A stretch of 5,424 nt of DNA, from assembly GCA_002378565.1 (NCBI GenBank), contig DFSH01000079.1, positions 659-6,082 on the forward strand, read 5' to 3'. Within the stretch, counting starts at the first letter, position 1; each line of letters starts with the position of its first letter. The notes under the pieces are model-generated. The model did no database searches. It worked only from the letters and a program-made list of their open reading frames with translations, and was not told the origin of the DNA. This DNA is from Flavobacteriales bacterium UBA3442. GTDB lineage: Bacteria > Bacteroidota > Bacteroidia > Flavobacteriales > Schleiferiaceae. The translations under genes were made by a program, and so were the position numbers. Shown here piece after piece: positions 1 through 4,775 of the stretch.

Positions 1-50
1 GACCCCCTCGGTGTAAACGAGGTGCTCTAAACCAACTGAGCTACTCACCC
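1..50 (-). tRNA. tRNA-Val (anticodon TAC), 5' part, cut by window edge
   Basis: Read on the minus strand, this is the first 50 bases of a tRNA. It shows the acceptor strand GGGTGAG (50-44), TA, a D arm with stem GCTC/GAGC (41-38 and 27-24), and anticodon stem CCTCG/CGAGG (22-18 and 10-6) enclosing the loop TTTACAC. The anticodon is TAC at 15-13, which reads valine codons. The variable region starts at base 5; the T arm and the 3' acceptor strand lie outside the window. A Bacteroidota -7 element ends 13 bases upstream of the 5' end, so this tRNA probably has its own promoter rather than depending on msrB. Confidence 0.93.
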
Positions 51-63
51 GTCAATTGGACGG

Positions 64-71
64 CAAATATA
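64..71 (-). promoter_or_regulatory. -7 promoter element for tRNA-Val
   Basis: The minus strand reads TATATTTG, an exact match to the Bacteroidota -7 consensus TAnnTTTG, 13 bases before the tRNA-Val 5' end. The same nine bases (gcaaatata on the plus strand) occur upstream of tRNA-Lys. I see no convincing TTG -33 element at the usual distance, so the call rests on the -7 box, its position and its recurrence. Confidence 0.55.
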
Positions 72-103
72 AGTTGCGGTTCCTTAATGTTGGCAGCTAA
101 ATG

Positions 104-130
104 AAAAATAGATACATCGATATCAATCTA
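104..130 (-). terminator. possible weak terminator at the end of msrB
   Basis: On the minus strand the msrB stop codon TAG opens a 5-bp stem TAGAT/ATCTA (130-126 and 113-109) with a 12-base loop, followed at once by five T. The stem is short and AT-rich, so termination would be weak. An alternative pairing, GATA/TATC, exists inside it. It is the only terminator-like structure between msrB and the tRNA-Val promoter. Confidence 0.28.
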
Positions 131-538
131 TACTTTCTCTTCACTTTGATCCTTGGCATTGAAGTCAATACTTAGGCCATTGACGCAGTAGCGCAGGCCA
201 GTCTCAGTGATGCCGTCACTGAAAACATGCCCCAGGTGACCGTCACACTTGCCGCAAAGGATCTCTGTGCGTTTTCTTCCATGGCTTAGGTCTTCCTTTT
301 CATTGATGGCGCCATGTTGAGCCGCATCAAAGCTTGGCCAACCACAGCCTGAATCAAATTTACTTTCACTGCCAAATAGCAGGTTGCCGCAGCCGTGGCA
401 ACGGTATGAGCCATTCTCATCATTGTCATTCAGAGGAGAGGAGAAGGCGGGTTCTGTGCCTTTTTCTCGGAGTACATGGTAGGCCTCATCACTGAGCTGA
501 TCCTTCCAAGGGGTGCTTTTCTTTGAATTTTTCATCAT
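128..538 (-). CDS. msrB: peptide-methionine (R)-S-oxide reductase MsrB
   Basis: This 136-residue enzyme reduces the R epimer of methionine sulfoxide in proteins, normally with thioredoxin as electron donor. There is no signal peptide, so it is cytosolic. The whole SelR/MsrB domain is present. Two CxxC pairs (C47/C50 in CHGC and C95/C98 in CGKC) form the structural zinc site. SGCGWPSF at 63-70 carries C65, matching the resolving cysteine of E. coli MsrB. GHLGHVF (100-106) and RYCVNG (116-121) supply the catalytic C118. Length is typical for a stand-alone MsrB with no fused MsrA domain. The gene begins with two tandem ATG codons (538 and 535), and either may be used; no Shine-Dalgarno is visible. 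It sits between a terminated tRNA transcript and tRNA-Val, so it is probably a single-gene transcript. Family membership is read directly from the motifs; the thioredoxin partner is family knowledge. Confidence 0.95.
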   Translation of the reverse strand: MMKNSKKSTPWKDQLSDEAYHVLREKGTEPAFSSPLNDNDENGSYRCHGCGNLLFGSESKFDSGCGWPSFDAAQHGAINEKEDLSHGRKRTEILCGKCDGHLGHVFSDGITETGLRYCVNGLSIDFNAKDQSEEKV

Positions 539-586
539 GTGTTCTTGATTCTCAAGTGATGAAGGTAGCCATGAAGGGGGTTATGC

Positions 587-594
587 CAAGCATA
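587..594 (-). promoter_or_regulatory. candidate -7 element for msrB
   Basis: The minus strand reads TATGCTTG, one mismatch from TAnnTTTG, about 50 bases ahead of the msrB start and just downstream of the hairpin that ends the tRNA transcript. Position supports it, but no clear -33 TTG is present. Confidence 0.25.
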
Positions 595-605
595 GTATTG
601 CGCAT

Positions 606-636
606 AAAAAAACGCGCCAGATTGCGCGTTTTTTTT
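606..636 (-). terminator. intrinsic terminator of the tRNA-Lys/tRNA-Leu transcript
   Basis: The stem CGCGC/GCGCG (613-617 and 624-628) encloses a 6-base loop and is flanked by seven A on the left and eight T on the right. Read on the minus strand, the hairpin is followed by seven T, about 15 bases after the tRNA-Leu 3' end, which fits termination of the tRNA operon before msrB. The flanking A and T runs make it symmetrical, so it could also act on the plus strand, but no gene ends there. Confidence 0.8.
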
Positions 637-642
637 CTTGAG

Positions 643-725
643 TGCCCAGAACTGGACTCGAACCAGCACAACCAAAGGTCACCACCCCCTCAAGGTGGCG
701 TGTCTACCAATTTCACCACCTGGGC
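643..725 (-). tRNA. tRNA-Leu (anticodon GAG)
   Basis: A complete 83-base class II tRNA on the minus strand. The acceptor stem GCCCAGG pairs with TCTGGGC with one G-T pair. The anticodon stem CCACC/GGTGG encloses loop TTGAGGG, with anticodon GAG at 691-689. A long 14-base variable region (681-668) follows, as expected for leucine tRNAs. The T arm has loop TTCGAGT, and the discriminator base is A at 643. The 3' CCA is not encoded, so it must be added by the CCA-adding enzyme. The gene starts 4 bases after tRNA-Lys ends, so the two are surely co-transcribed. Confidence 0.95.
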
Positions 726-729
726 TCTG

Positions 730-802
730 TGACTCGACAGGGGTTCGAACCCTGGACCCCAACATTAAAAGTGTCGTGCTCTACCAGCTGAGCTATCGAG
801 TC
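730..802 (-). tRNA. tRNA-Lys (anticodon TTT)
   Basis: A complete 73-base cloverleaf on the minus strand. The acceptor stem is GACTCGA/TCGAGTC and the D stem GCTC/GAGC. The anticodon stem CGACA/TGTTG encloses loop CTTTTAA, with anticodon TTT at 769-767. The T arm is CAGGG-TTCGAAC-CCCTG and the discriminator is A at 730. No CCA is encoded. It is the first gene of a two-tRNA transcript that continues into tRNA-Leu and ends at the hairpin near 606-636. A -7 promoter element lies 23 bases upstream. Confidence 0.95.
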
Positions 803-825
803 ATGCTTCCTTTCAAAAGCGGGTG

Positions 826-833
826 CAAATATA
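826..833 (-). promoter_or_regulatory. -7 promoter element for the tRNA-Lys/tRNA-Leu transcript
   Basis: The minus strand reads TATATTTG, identical to the element ahead of tRNA-Val and an exact fit to TAnnTTTG. It ends 23 bases before the tRNA-Lys 5' end, leaving room for a short processed leader. No strong -33 TTG was found. The element lies in the 82-base gap shared with the divergent shikimate kinase gene. Confidence 0.55.
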
Positions 834-884
834 ATTCTAAATCGTCCGAAAGAAACCATATGGCTGACCATTTTGTTTCTTTGC

Positions 885-1415
885 ATGATGAATCAAACAA
901 TCTACCTCACAGGCTACATGGCATGTGGGAAAAGTGCATTGGCGAAGGCCTTGTCTTCGTCCCTGGATCGCACCACAGTTGATCTTGATCATCATGTTGA
1001 AAATCAATGGGAAAGAACCATTGAGGAGGGCATAGAACAGTTTGGTGAATTGGAATTCAGACGCATTGAGCGCATCCTTTTGCGTGAGCTACCCACAGAG
1101 AATCAGATTCTCTCCACGGGAGGTGGGACGGCCTGCTTTTACGGAAACATGGATTGGATGTTGGCAAATGGGCTTGTCGTCTACTTAAAAATGTCTCCAT
1201 CTAACTTGAGTCAACGCATCATTGCGGACCGCGAAGCGGGAATTGTTCGCCACCTTGTAGACTTTGTGTCTGATGAAGACATGACAGAGTTTGTGGCCAA
1301 GCATTTGTTTGAGCGTCAAGGATTCTATGGACAGGCACACCATATCATCGATGGGAATTTACCCCTTGAAGAGCAAGTCAAAGCCTTGATGCTTGTATTG
1401 CCAACCGAGGATTAA
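885..1415 (+). CDS. aroK: shikimate kinase
   Basis: A cytosolic kinase of 176 residues that phosphorylates shikimate at the 3-hydroxyl with ATP, the fifth step of the chorismate (aromatic amino acid) pathway. Visible motifs are the Walker A loop GYMACGKS (10-17), the DLD motif (33-35) for magnesium and shikimate, FRR (58-60) whose first arginine contacts shikimate, TGGG (78-81), a LID segment with VRH around R122, and ER..FY (143-148) with R144 matching the C-terminal substrate arginine. The Walker A loop has A and C where many relatives have G and A/S, but the GxxxxGKS pattern is intact. Start: ATG at 885 or the adjacent ATG at 888. A TTG at 873 would add four residues and is less likely. 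No Shine-Dalgarno is present. TTTCTTTG (876-883) resembles a -7 box with one mismatch but would place the transcript start on the ATG. The 3' end overlaps the convergent phosphoribosyltransferase gene by 4 bases. Confidence 0.9.
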   Translation: MMNQTIYLTGYMACGKSALAKALSSSLDRTTVDLDHHVENQWERTIEEGIEQFGELEFRRIERILLRELPTENQILSTGGGTACFYGNMDWMLANGLVVYLKMSPSNLSQRIIADREAGIVRHLVDFVSDEDMTEFVAKHLFERQGFYGQAHHIIDGNLPLEEQVKALMLVLPTED

Positions 1416-1906
1416 CGCAAGTAGGCAGCTTGGTTTTTACTGAAGTCTACTTCTACATGATCCCTCAGGCTGGTGCTTAAGCTCACACCCTTGATATCAG
1501 CTTTGATGGGGTAACGCTTGTGATTGCGGTCAACCATCACTGCTGTGGTGATATGCTTTGCAGCCAGTTGAAGCATGTGATTCACCGCATAAATCAAAGT
1601 AGAGCCAGTGTTAAGTACATCATCGACAATCACCATAGAGGCTCCCTTTGGTATGTCCTCACTGCATGTTGTCGGCCCTTTGCTTGGGTTTTTCTTGTTG
1701 ATGGTGATCTCCACCAAATGGGATTTGAACTTTGCATGCTTGACAAGGTGCTCTTGAAGCAATTGGGCTAGTTTGTAGCCAGATTCACTGATGCCAACCA
1801 CCCACACCACGGCTTCATCTTGGTGATGCTCCATGATCTCCCAAGCCATGCGTTCAATGCTACGCGCCATGCGCTGTGGGTCAAGAATGAGGGTTCTGTC
1901 GGTCAT
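1412..1906 (-). CDS. PyrR-like phosphoribosyltransferase
   Basis: A type I phosphoribosyltransferase-fold protein of 164 residues, presumably cytosolic. The PRPP-binding signature VIVDDVLNTGSTL lies at 92-104, with the acidic pair D95-D96 and the TGST phosphate loop. The earlier loop VGISESG (37-43) fits the pyrophosphate-binding position. The stretch VMVDRNHKRYPIKAD (123-137), followed by STS (144-146), resembles the C-terminal part of PyrR, the pyrimidine-operon attenuator that often has uracil phosphoribosyltransferase activity. It is somewhat shorter than a typical PyrR of about 180 residues. No pyrimidine genes are nearby, so a regulatory role cannot be assumed and the base substrate is unknown. 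The ATG at 1906 shares ATGA with the end of an upstream open stretch, described separately. No Shine-Dalgarno is seen. The fold assignment is strong; the PyrR assignment is inference from resemblance. Confidence 0.82.
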   Translation of the reverse strand: MTDRTLILDPQRMARSIERMAWEIMEHHQDEAVVWVVGISESGYKLAQLLQEHLVKHAKFKSHLVEITINKKNPSKGPTTCSEDIPKGASMVIVDDVLNTGSTLIYAVNHMLQLAAKHITTAVMVDRNHKRYPIKADIKGVSLSTSLRDHVEVDFSKNQAAYLR

Positions 1907-2114
1907 TGCTGCAATGTAGCAACAAAAAAGATCCCATTCTCCTTTCTTTCTGCAATACTTCGTGGGGTAGGTTGCATGGATTCAACGTTGAATGACCCTT
2001 GGAAGTCCTTCAAATAGGTTGCAACATCTCCGCCAAAAGTTACCCCCGTTCAGTCTGTGGAAATGTGAAAAGCAATTTAGCCTGGGTTCCGCCTTGATTC
2101 AAGTAATGTGCCAT
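1903..2114 (-). pseudogene. possible small gene interrupted by a frame change at a G5 run (tentative)
   Basis: On the minus strand an ATG at 2114-2112 opens 24 codons that end in TAA at 2042-2040, immediately after a run of five G (2047-2043). If the frame moves back one base within that run (or if the run were six G), reading continues for 46 more codons, rich in ordinary residues and ending ATLQQ, to a TGA at 1905-1903. That TGA overlaps the phosphoribosyltransferase start as ATGA, the arrangement typical of co-translated operon genes. The joined product would be 70 residues; I do not recognise it. It could be a decayed gene, an indel error or chance: open stretches of this length do arise by chance, so confidence is low. 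Confidence 0.2.
1980..1993. repeat. perfect 14-base palindrome, operator-like
   Basis: ATTCAACGTTGAAT reads the same on both strands. It lies 73 bases ahead of the phosphoribosyltransferase start, a plausible place for a regulator-binding site. It also falls inside the tentative broken small frame, so its role, if any, is unknown. Confidence 0.35.
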
Positions 2115-2155
2115 GCTTTAAATGTGATTGAGCCTTAAAGAAGGGTTTATGGCAC
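2108..2155. repeat. nested inverted repeat in the intergenic stretch
   Basis: The outer arms GTGCCAT (2108-2114) and ATGGCAC (2149-2155) are perfect complements. Inner arms CTTTAA (2116-2121) and TTAAAG (2135-2140) are also perfect complements, separated from the outer arms by 1 and 8 bases, with a 13-base loop. No T run follows on either strand, so it is not a standard terminator. On the minus strand the second outer arm contains the ATG of the tentative small gene. Confidence 0.5.
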
Positions 2156-2296
2156 AGGAAAAGGTGCATTCCAGTAGGCGTCAATGCGATGCTATATGGA
2201 TTGGTTATTTCTTCACAGCACAAGGCATATGCTAAAAAACCAACAAGAGACAGCGGTGAAAATCGTAATCATGTCTATGACGAGGGTTACTGACAT

Positions 2297-3205
2297 TTAT
2301 TGTTTCAAATGAGCTGCTAATGGCAATCTGTAGCTTACCCCAGTTCCGAAGAAAAGACGCTTCGTCTGTTTCGCGGAATTCGTGTATTGACTTAAATCAA
2401 ACCCAGCATAAATATCTAATTGCAAGTCATTAGACAATAATCTTGTAAACCCACCATCAAAATAGGGTGTCGCAGAAAACTGAGTACCTGCGAAGTACCA
2501 CTCTGAAAAGTATTCCACGTATACGCCATAATTGTGACCTAAGTCATAGCCTAGCGCTAGCGAAAACATTCCTTCATTAAACAACCCTTCTGATCCGTTC
2601 AAGCCTCCTGCAACACCAATATTACTTGCAATGCCCAGTCTTGACGTCAGTGTCTTCTCTAGCATCAATCTCTGTTCATGGAAAATTTGCTTGGGATAAA
2701 CGGAGGCATAATCACCGGCAGAAATCCAAGAATTTGAGATATGGCTAAGCCAAGTAGTTTGAGGCAACACATCGGATTCACGAATCAGATTGTACTTAAA
2801 ACCAAAAGTCACTGGACTTACACCTGTTCTGCGCATTGGGTCATTCCAAGTTGAAGGATGGTCTATGCGTTCGGTATTCGCATTGATAACTGCTCTCACC
2901 TCAAAGCGTCGGTTTATACCAAATCGTAACACTTCTTCAATTTGATGTGCATCCGTGATTGCTCCGCCCGGCATTAGTTCTTCACTATGTCCAAATTGGT
3001 ATCCTCCTTCATATTGGAGCCATCCCACCGGGGTAATTTGTGCGCTTTCGGTGATGTCCGGACGATCCGTAGCAATGGGAGACATGCGCAATGCTACTCC
3101 GATTAAACCTTCACTGGTAATTTCAAATTCGCTAATGTCAGTGGTTTGCTGCGCAACAGCCGCCGTTGAAAACAACAGCGCTAATAATAAACTAATTTTC
3201 TTCAT
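2297..3205 (-). CDS. outer-membrane beta-barrel protein, MetA-pathway 'transporter' type
   Basis: A predicted secreted protein of 302 residues. A signal peptide is clear: MKK, a hydrophobic core at 4-17 and a likely cleavage after AVA at 16-18. The mature protein begins with a polar stretch and then ATDRPDITESAQITPVG (45-61), the opening typical of the 'putative MetA-pathway of phenol degradation' / transporter family. Alternating amphipathic segments follow, as in outer-membrane strands: WLQYEGGYQF (62-71), FEVRAVI (101-107), VTFGFKYNL (132-140), FSLALGYDL (214-222), YGVYVEYFSEWYFAG (226-240) and LQLDIYAGFDL (261-271). It ends with FFGTGVSYRLPL followed by six residues, not the usual terminal aromatic. 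The family name reflects an old genetic association; substrate and function here are unknown. It lies 108 bases downstream of the rRNA methyltransferase with no recognisable promoter between, so read-through is possible. Three 60-base lines counted by hand give about 41% GC, against about 51% in two lines of the rRNA methyltransferase gene. Confidence 0.8.
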   Translation of the reverse strand: MKKISLLLALLFSTAAVAQQTTDISEFEITSEGLIGVALRMSPIATDRPDITESAQITPVGWLQYEGGYQFGHSEELMPGGAITDAHQIEEVLRFGINRRFEVRAVINANTERIDHPSTWNDPMRRTGVSPVTFGFKYNLIRESDVLPQTTWLSHISNSWISAGDYASVYPKQIFHEQRLMLEKTLTSRLGIASNIGVAGGLNGSEGLFNEGMFSLALGYDLGHNYGVYVEYFSEWYFAGTQFSATPYFDGGFTRLLSNDLQLDIYAGFDLSQYTNSAKQTKRLFFGTGVSYRLPLAAHLKQ

Positions 3206-3313
3206 AAGTGATTTAATGTGCAGGGCTATAGGTATTGATGACTTCCCGATATTCCAACCAGTTTTTCGTCAGAGTACCGCTGATGCCAAGCCTTATATCT
3301 GTCCATGATAGCC

Positions 3314-4726
3314 TCAGGCATTCTTTAAATGTAAAAGTGCAACATTCTCAACGTGATGGGTTTGTGGGAACATGTCAACAGGCTGCACCGTGACAATGTC
3401 ATAAACCGCTTGCAGTTTTTCAAGATCCCGAGCTTGCGTTGCAGGATTGCAGGAGATGTAGACAATTTTTGGCGCTTTCAGATCAATCAGTCGTTCAACA
3501 ACCTTCGGGTGCATGCCATCCCTTGGGGGGTCAGTGATCACCACGTCGGGTCTGCCATGCCGTTCAATGAATGACTCATCAAAGGCTTTGCGCATATCGC
3601 CAACTTCGAAGACTGCATGGCTGATGCCGTTACGCTCTGCGTTGCGATCAGCAGCTTCAACGGCTTCTGGTACTGATTCAATGCCAATAACTTTGGCAGC
3701 TTTTTGGGCCATGAACAAGGCAATGGTTCCCGTGCCAGTGTAAAGGTCATAGACGGTGTCGCCTTCAGTGATGCCAGCGAGGTTGAGCGCTTCCATGTAC
3801 AGGCGCTGTGCCTGGACAGGGTTGGTCTGGTAGAAGGATTTAGGCCCAATTTGAAAACTGAGTGGGAAACCCCCTTCAATGGCTGAAGGCATGTTCTCGG
3901 TGATGTATGCCTCTCCGTGGTGGAGTGTGAGGTCTAGGTCGTAAATGCTGTCATTGCCTTTTTCATTCACTGCGAAGTACAGGCTGACAATGCCAGGAAA
4001 GGCTTTGAGGACATCATCCAGTAGTTGCATGCCTGCTTGGCCAGGCTCTTCGCCAAACTGCATGACAAGCATCCACTGTCCATCCTGCGTGCTCCGAAGC
4101 ATCAAGGTTCTGAGTACGCCAGTTTTGTCTCTGGGACGCCAAAAACTGATGCCGCGTTCATGTGCTTGGTCGCGAATGAAATTGCGAATGGCGTTGGACG
4201 GTTCTCCTTGCAAATGGCAAGTTTCAATATCCAGGATGCGATCCCAGAATCCGGGAACGTGAAAGCCCAAGGCATGCCTGCTGATGGTCTCTTCTCCATG
4301 AATTTCATCTTCAGTCAACCAGCGGAAAGCAGAAAAGGAGAACTCCATCTTGTTTCTGTAACGCAGGGGCGAGGGGGCGGCAATGATGGGGCGCATGTCA
4401 TCGCAAAGGATGTGGCCATGGCGCCTGAGTTGGTCGTAAACCTCCTGACCCTTTGCCTTGGACTGTGCTTCGTAGTCCATCTGCTGCCATGAGCACCCGC
4501 CGCACATGGCAGTGTGCTTGCAGACAGGTTCGATGCGCAAGTCTGAGGCTTGCTCAACCTGGTCTACAACCGCCTCGTACATGCGTTTTCGCTTGCGGCG
4601 AATTTTAACTGAAACAACATCCCCTGGGACGCCGCCTCTAACCAACATGACGCGACCATCTGGTGCATCTGCAATGCAAACGCCCTTGGCGCCCATTCTC
4701 TTGAGTCGTATTCCTGATAAATCCAT
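3314..4726 (-). CDS. rlmD: 23S rRNA (uracil-5-)-methyltransferase, RlmD/RumA family
   Basis: An SAM-dependent enzyme of 470 residues that makes 5-methyluridine in RNA. In E. coli RlmD modifies U1939 of 23S rRNA; the exact site here is inference, and a dual-site RlmCD-type role is possible. Domain order: an N-terminal TRAM RNA-binding domain (about 3-57); a [4Fe-4S] cluster motif with C69, C75 and C78 in C-x5-C-GG-C and the fourth ligand C170; a central domain; then the methyltransferase. The latter shows FYQTN (298-302), SAM motif DLYTGTGT (327-334), TDPPRDG (398-404), the catalytic nucleophile C426 in SCNP, and the general-base glutamate E460 in HVEN. Motif I has T where many relatives have C in DLYCG. 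Start: ATG at 4726. An in-frame TTG nine bases earlier lies inside the -7 promoter box, so it is unlikely. The gene is divergent from ornithine aminotransferase. No Shine-Dalgarno is visible. Confidence 0.92.
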   Translation of the reverse strand: MDLSGIRLKRMGAKGVCIADAPDGRVMLVRGGVPGDVVSVKIRRKRKRMYEAVVDQVEQASDLRIEPVCKHTAMCGGCSWQQMDYEAQSKAKGQEVYDQLRRHGHILCDDMRPIIAAPSPLRYRNKMEFSFSAFRWLTEDEIHGEETISRHALGFHVPGFWDRILDIETCHLQGEPSNAIRNFIRDQAHERGISFWRPRDKTGVLRTLMLRSTQDGQWMLVMQFGEEPGQAGMQLLDDVLKAFPGIVSLYFAVNEKGNDSIYDLDLTLHHGEAYITENMPSAIEGGFPLSFQIGPKSFYQTNPVQAQRLYMEALNLAGITEGDTVYDLYTGTGTIALFMAQKAAKVIGIESVPEAVEAADRNAERNGISHAVFEVGDMRKAFDESFIERHGRPDVVITDPPRDGMHPKVVERLIDLKAPKIVYISCNPATQARDLEKLQAVYDIVTVQPVDMFPQTHHVENVALLHLKNA

Positions 4727-4728
4727 GG

Positions 4729-4759
4729 TTGGCAAAGGTATATCTCATGGTTACATTTG
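4729..4759 (+). promoter_or_regulatory. promoter of rocD (TTG -33, TACATTTG -7)
   Basis: TTG (4729-4731) is followed after 20 bases by TACATTTG (4752-4759), an exact TAnnTTTG match with typical spacing. Transcription would start near 4764-4766, giving a leader of roughly 10 bases before the ATG at 4776. The rlmD -7 box lies between these two elements. Confidence 0.65.
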
Positions 4760-4766
4760 CTTCAAA
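4733..4766 (-). promoter_or_regulatory. promoter of rlmD (TTTG -33, TACCTTTG -7)
   Basis: On the minus strand TTTG (4766-4763) is followed after 22 bases by TACCTTTG (4740-4733), an exact TAnnTTTG match with spacing inside the 17-23 range known for Bacteroidota. The -7 box ends six bases before the ATG, so the transcript would start at or within a few bases of the start codon. It overlaps the divergent rocD promoter. Confidence 0.65.
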
Positions 4767-4775
4767 TAACTTACC

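Larger units (their letters stand above)
1907..2296. other. 390-base stretch with no intact gene
   Basis: No full-length gene lies between the phosphoribosyltransferase start and the stop of the outer-membrane protein gene. The stretch holds a possible broken small frame on the minus strand (1903-2114), a perfect 14-base palindrome (1980-1993) and a nested inverted repeat (2108-2155). TAGGTTGCA occurs as a direct repeat at 1968-1976 and 2015-2023. It must contain the promoter of the phosphoribosyltransferase unit, but I found no exact TAnnTTTG match; TACATTG, 11 to 17 bases before the start codon on the minus strand, is only partial. No convincing hairpin-plus-T-run terminator follows the outer-membrane protein gene. 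Confidence 0.6.

Noticed and set aside
523..982. Two overlapping plus-strand reading frames of 69 and 114 codons.
   Set aside because: They run antisense across tRNA-Leu and tRNA-Lys and into the shikimate kinase start in another frame; structured RNA genes explain the sequence.
2251..2296. Search for a terminator after the outer-membrane protein gene.
   Set aside because: A T6 run exists on the minus strand (2239-2234), but only 3-4 base-pair stems precede it, too weak to call.
2149..2312. Two plus-strand small frames (28 and 27 codons, at 2149-2235 and 2229-2312).
   Set aside because: They are short, have no recognisable motif and no promoter box at a suitable distance, and the second runs into the end of the outer-membrane protein gene on the other strand.
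3538..3879. A 113-codon minus-strand frame inside rlmD.
   Set aside because: It overlaps the conserved methyltransferase domain of rlmD in a shifted frame; all family motifs lie in the rlmD frame.
4025..4492. A 155-codon plus-strand frame antisense to rlmD.
   Set aside because: It is the complement of well-conserved rlmD coding sequence and carries no recognisable domain.
4727..4735. TTG start adding three residues to the rRNA methyltransferase.
   Set aside because: The TTG is part of the exact -7 promoter match, so it would not be in the transcript; the ATG at 4726 gives a normal TRAM start.
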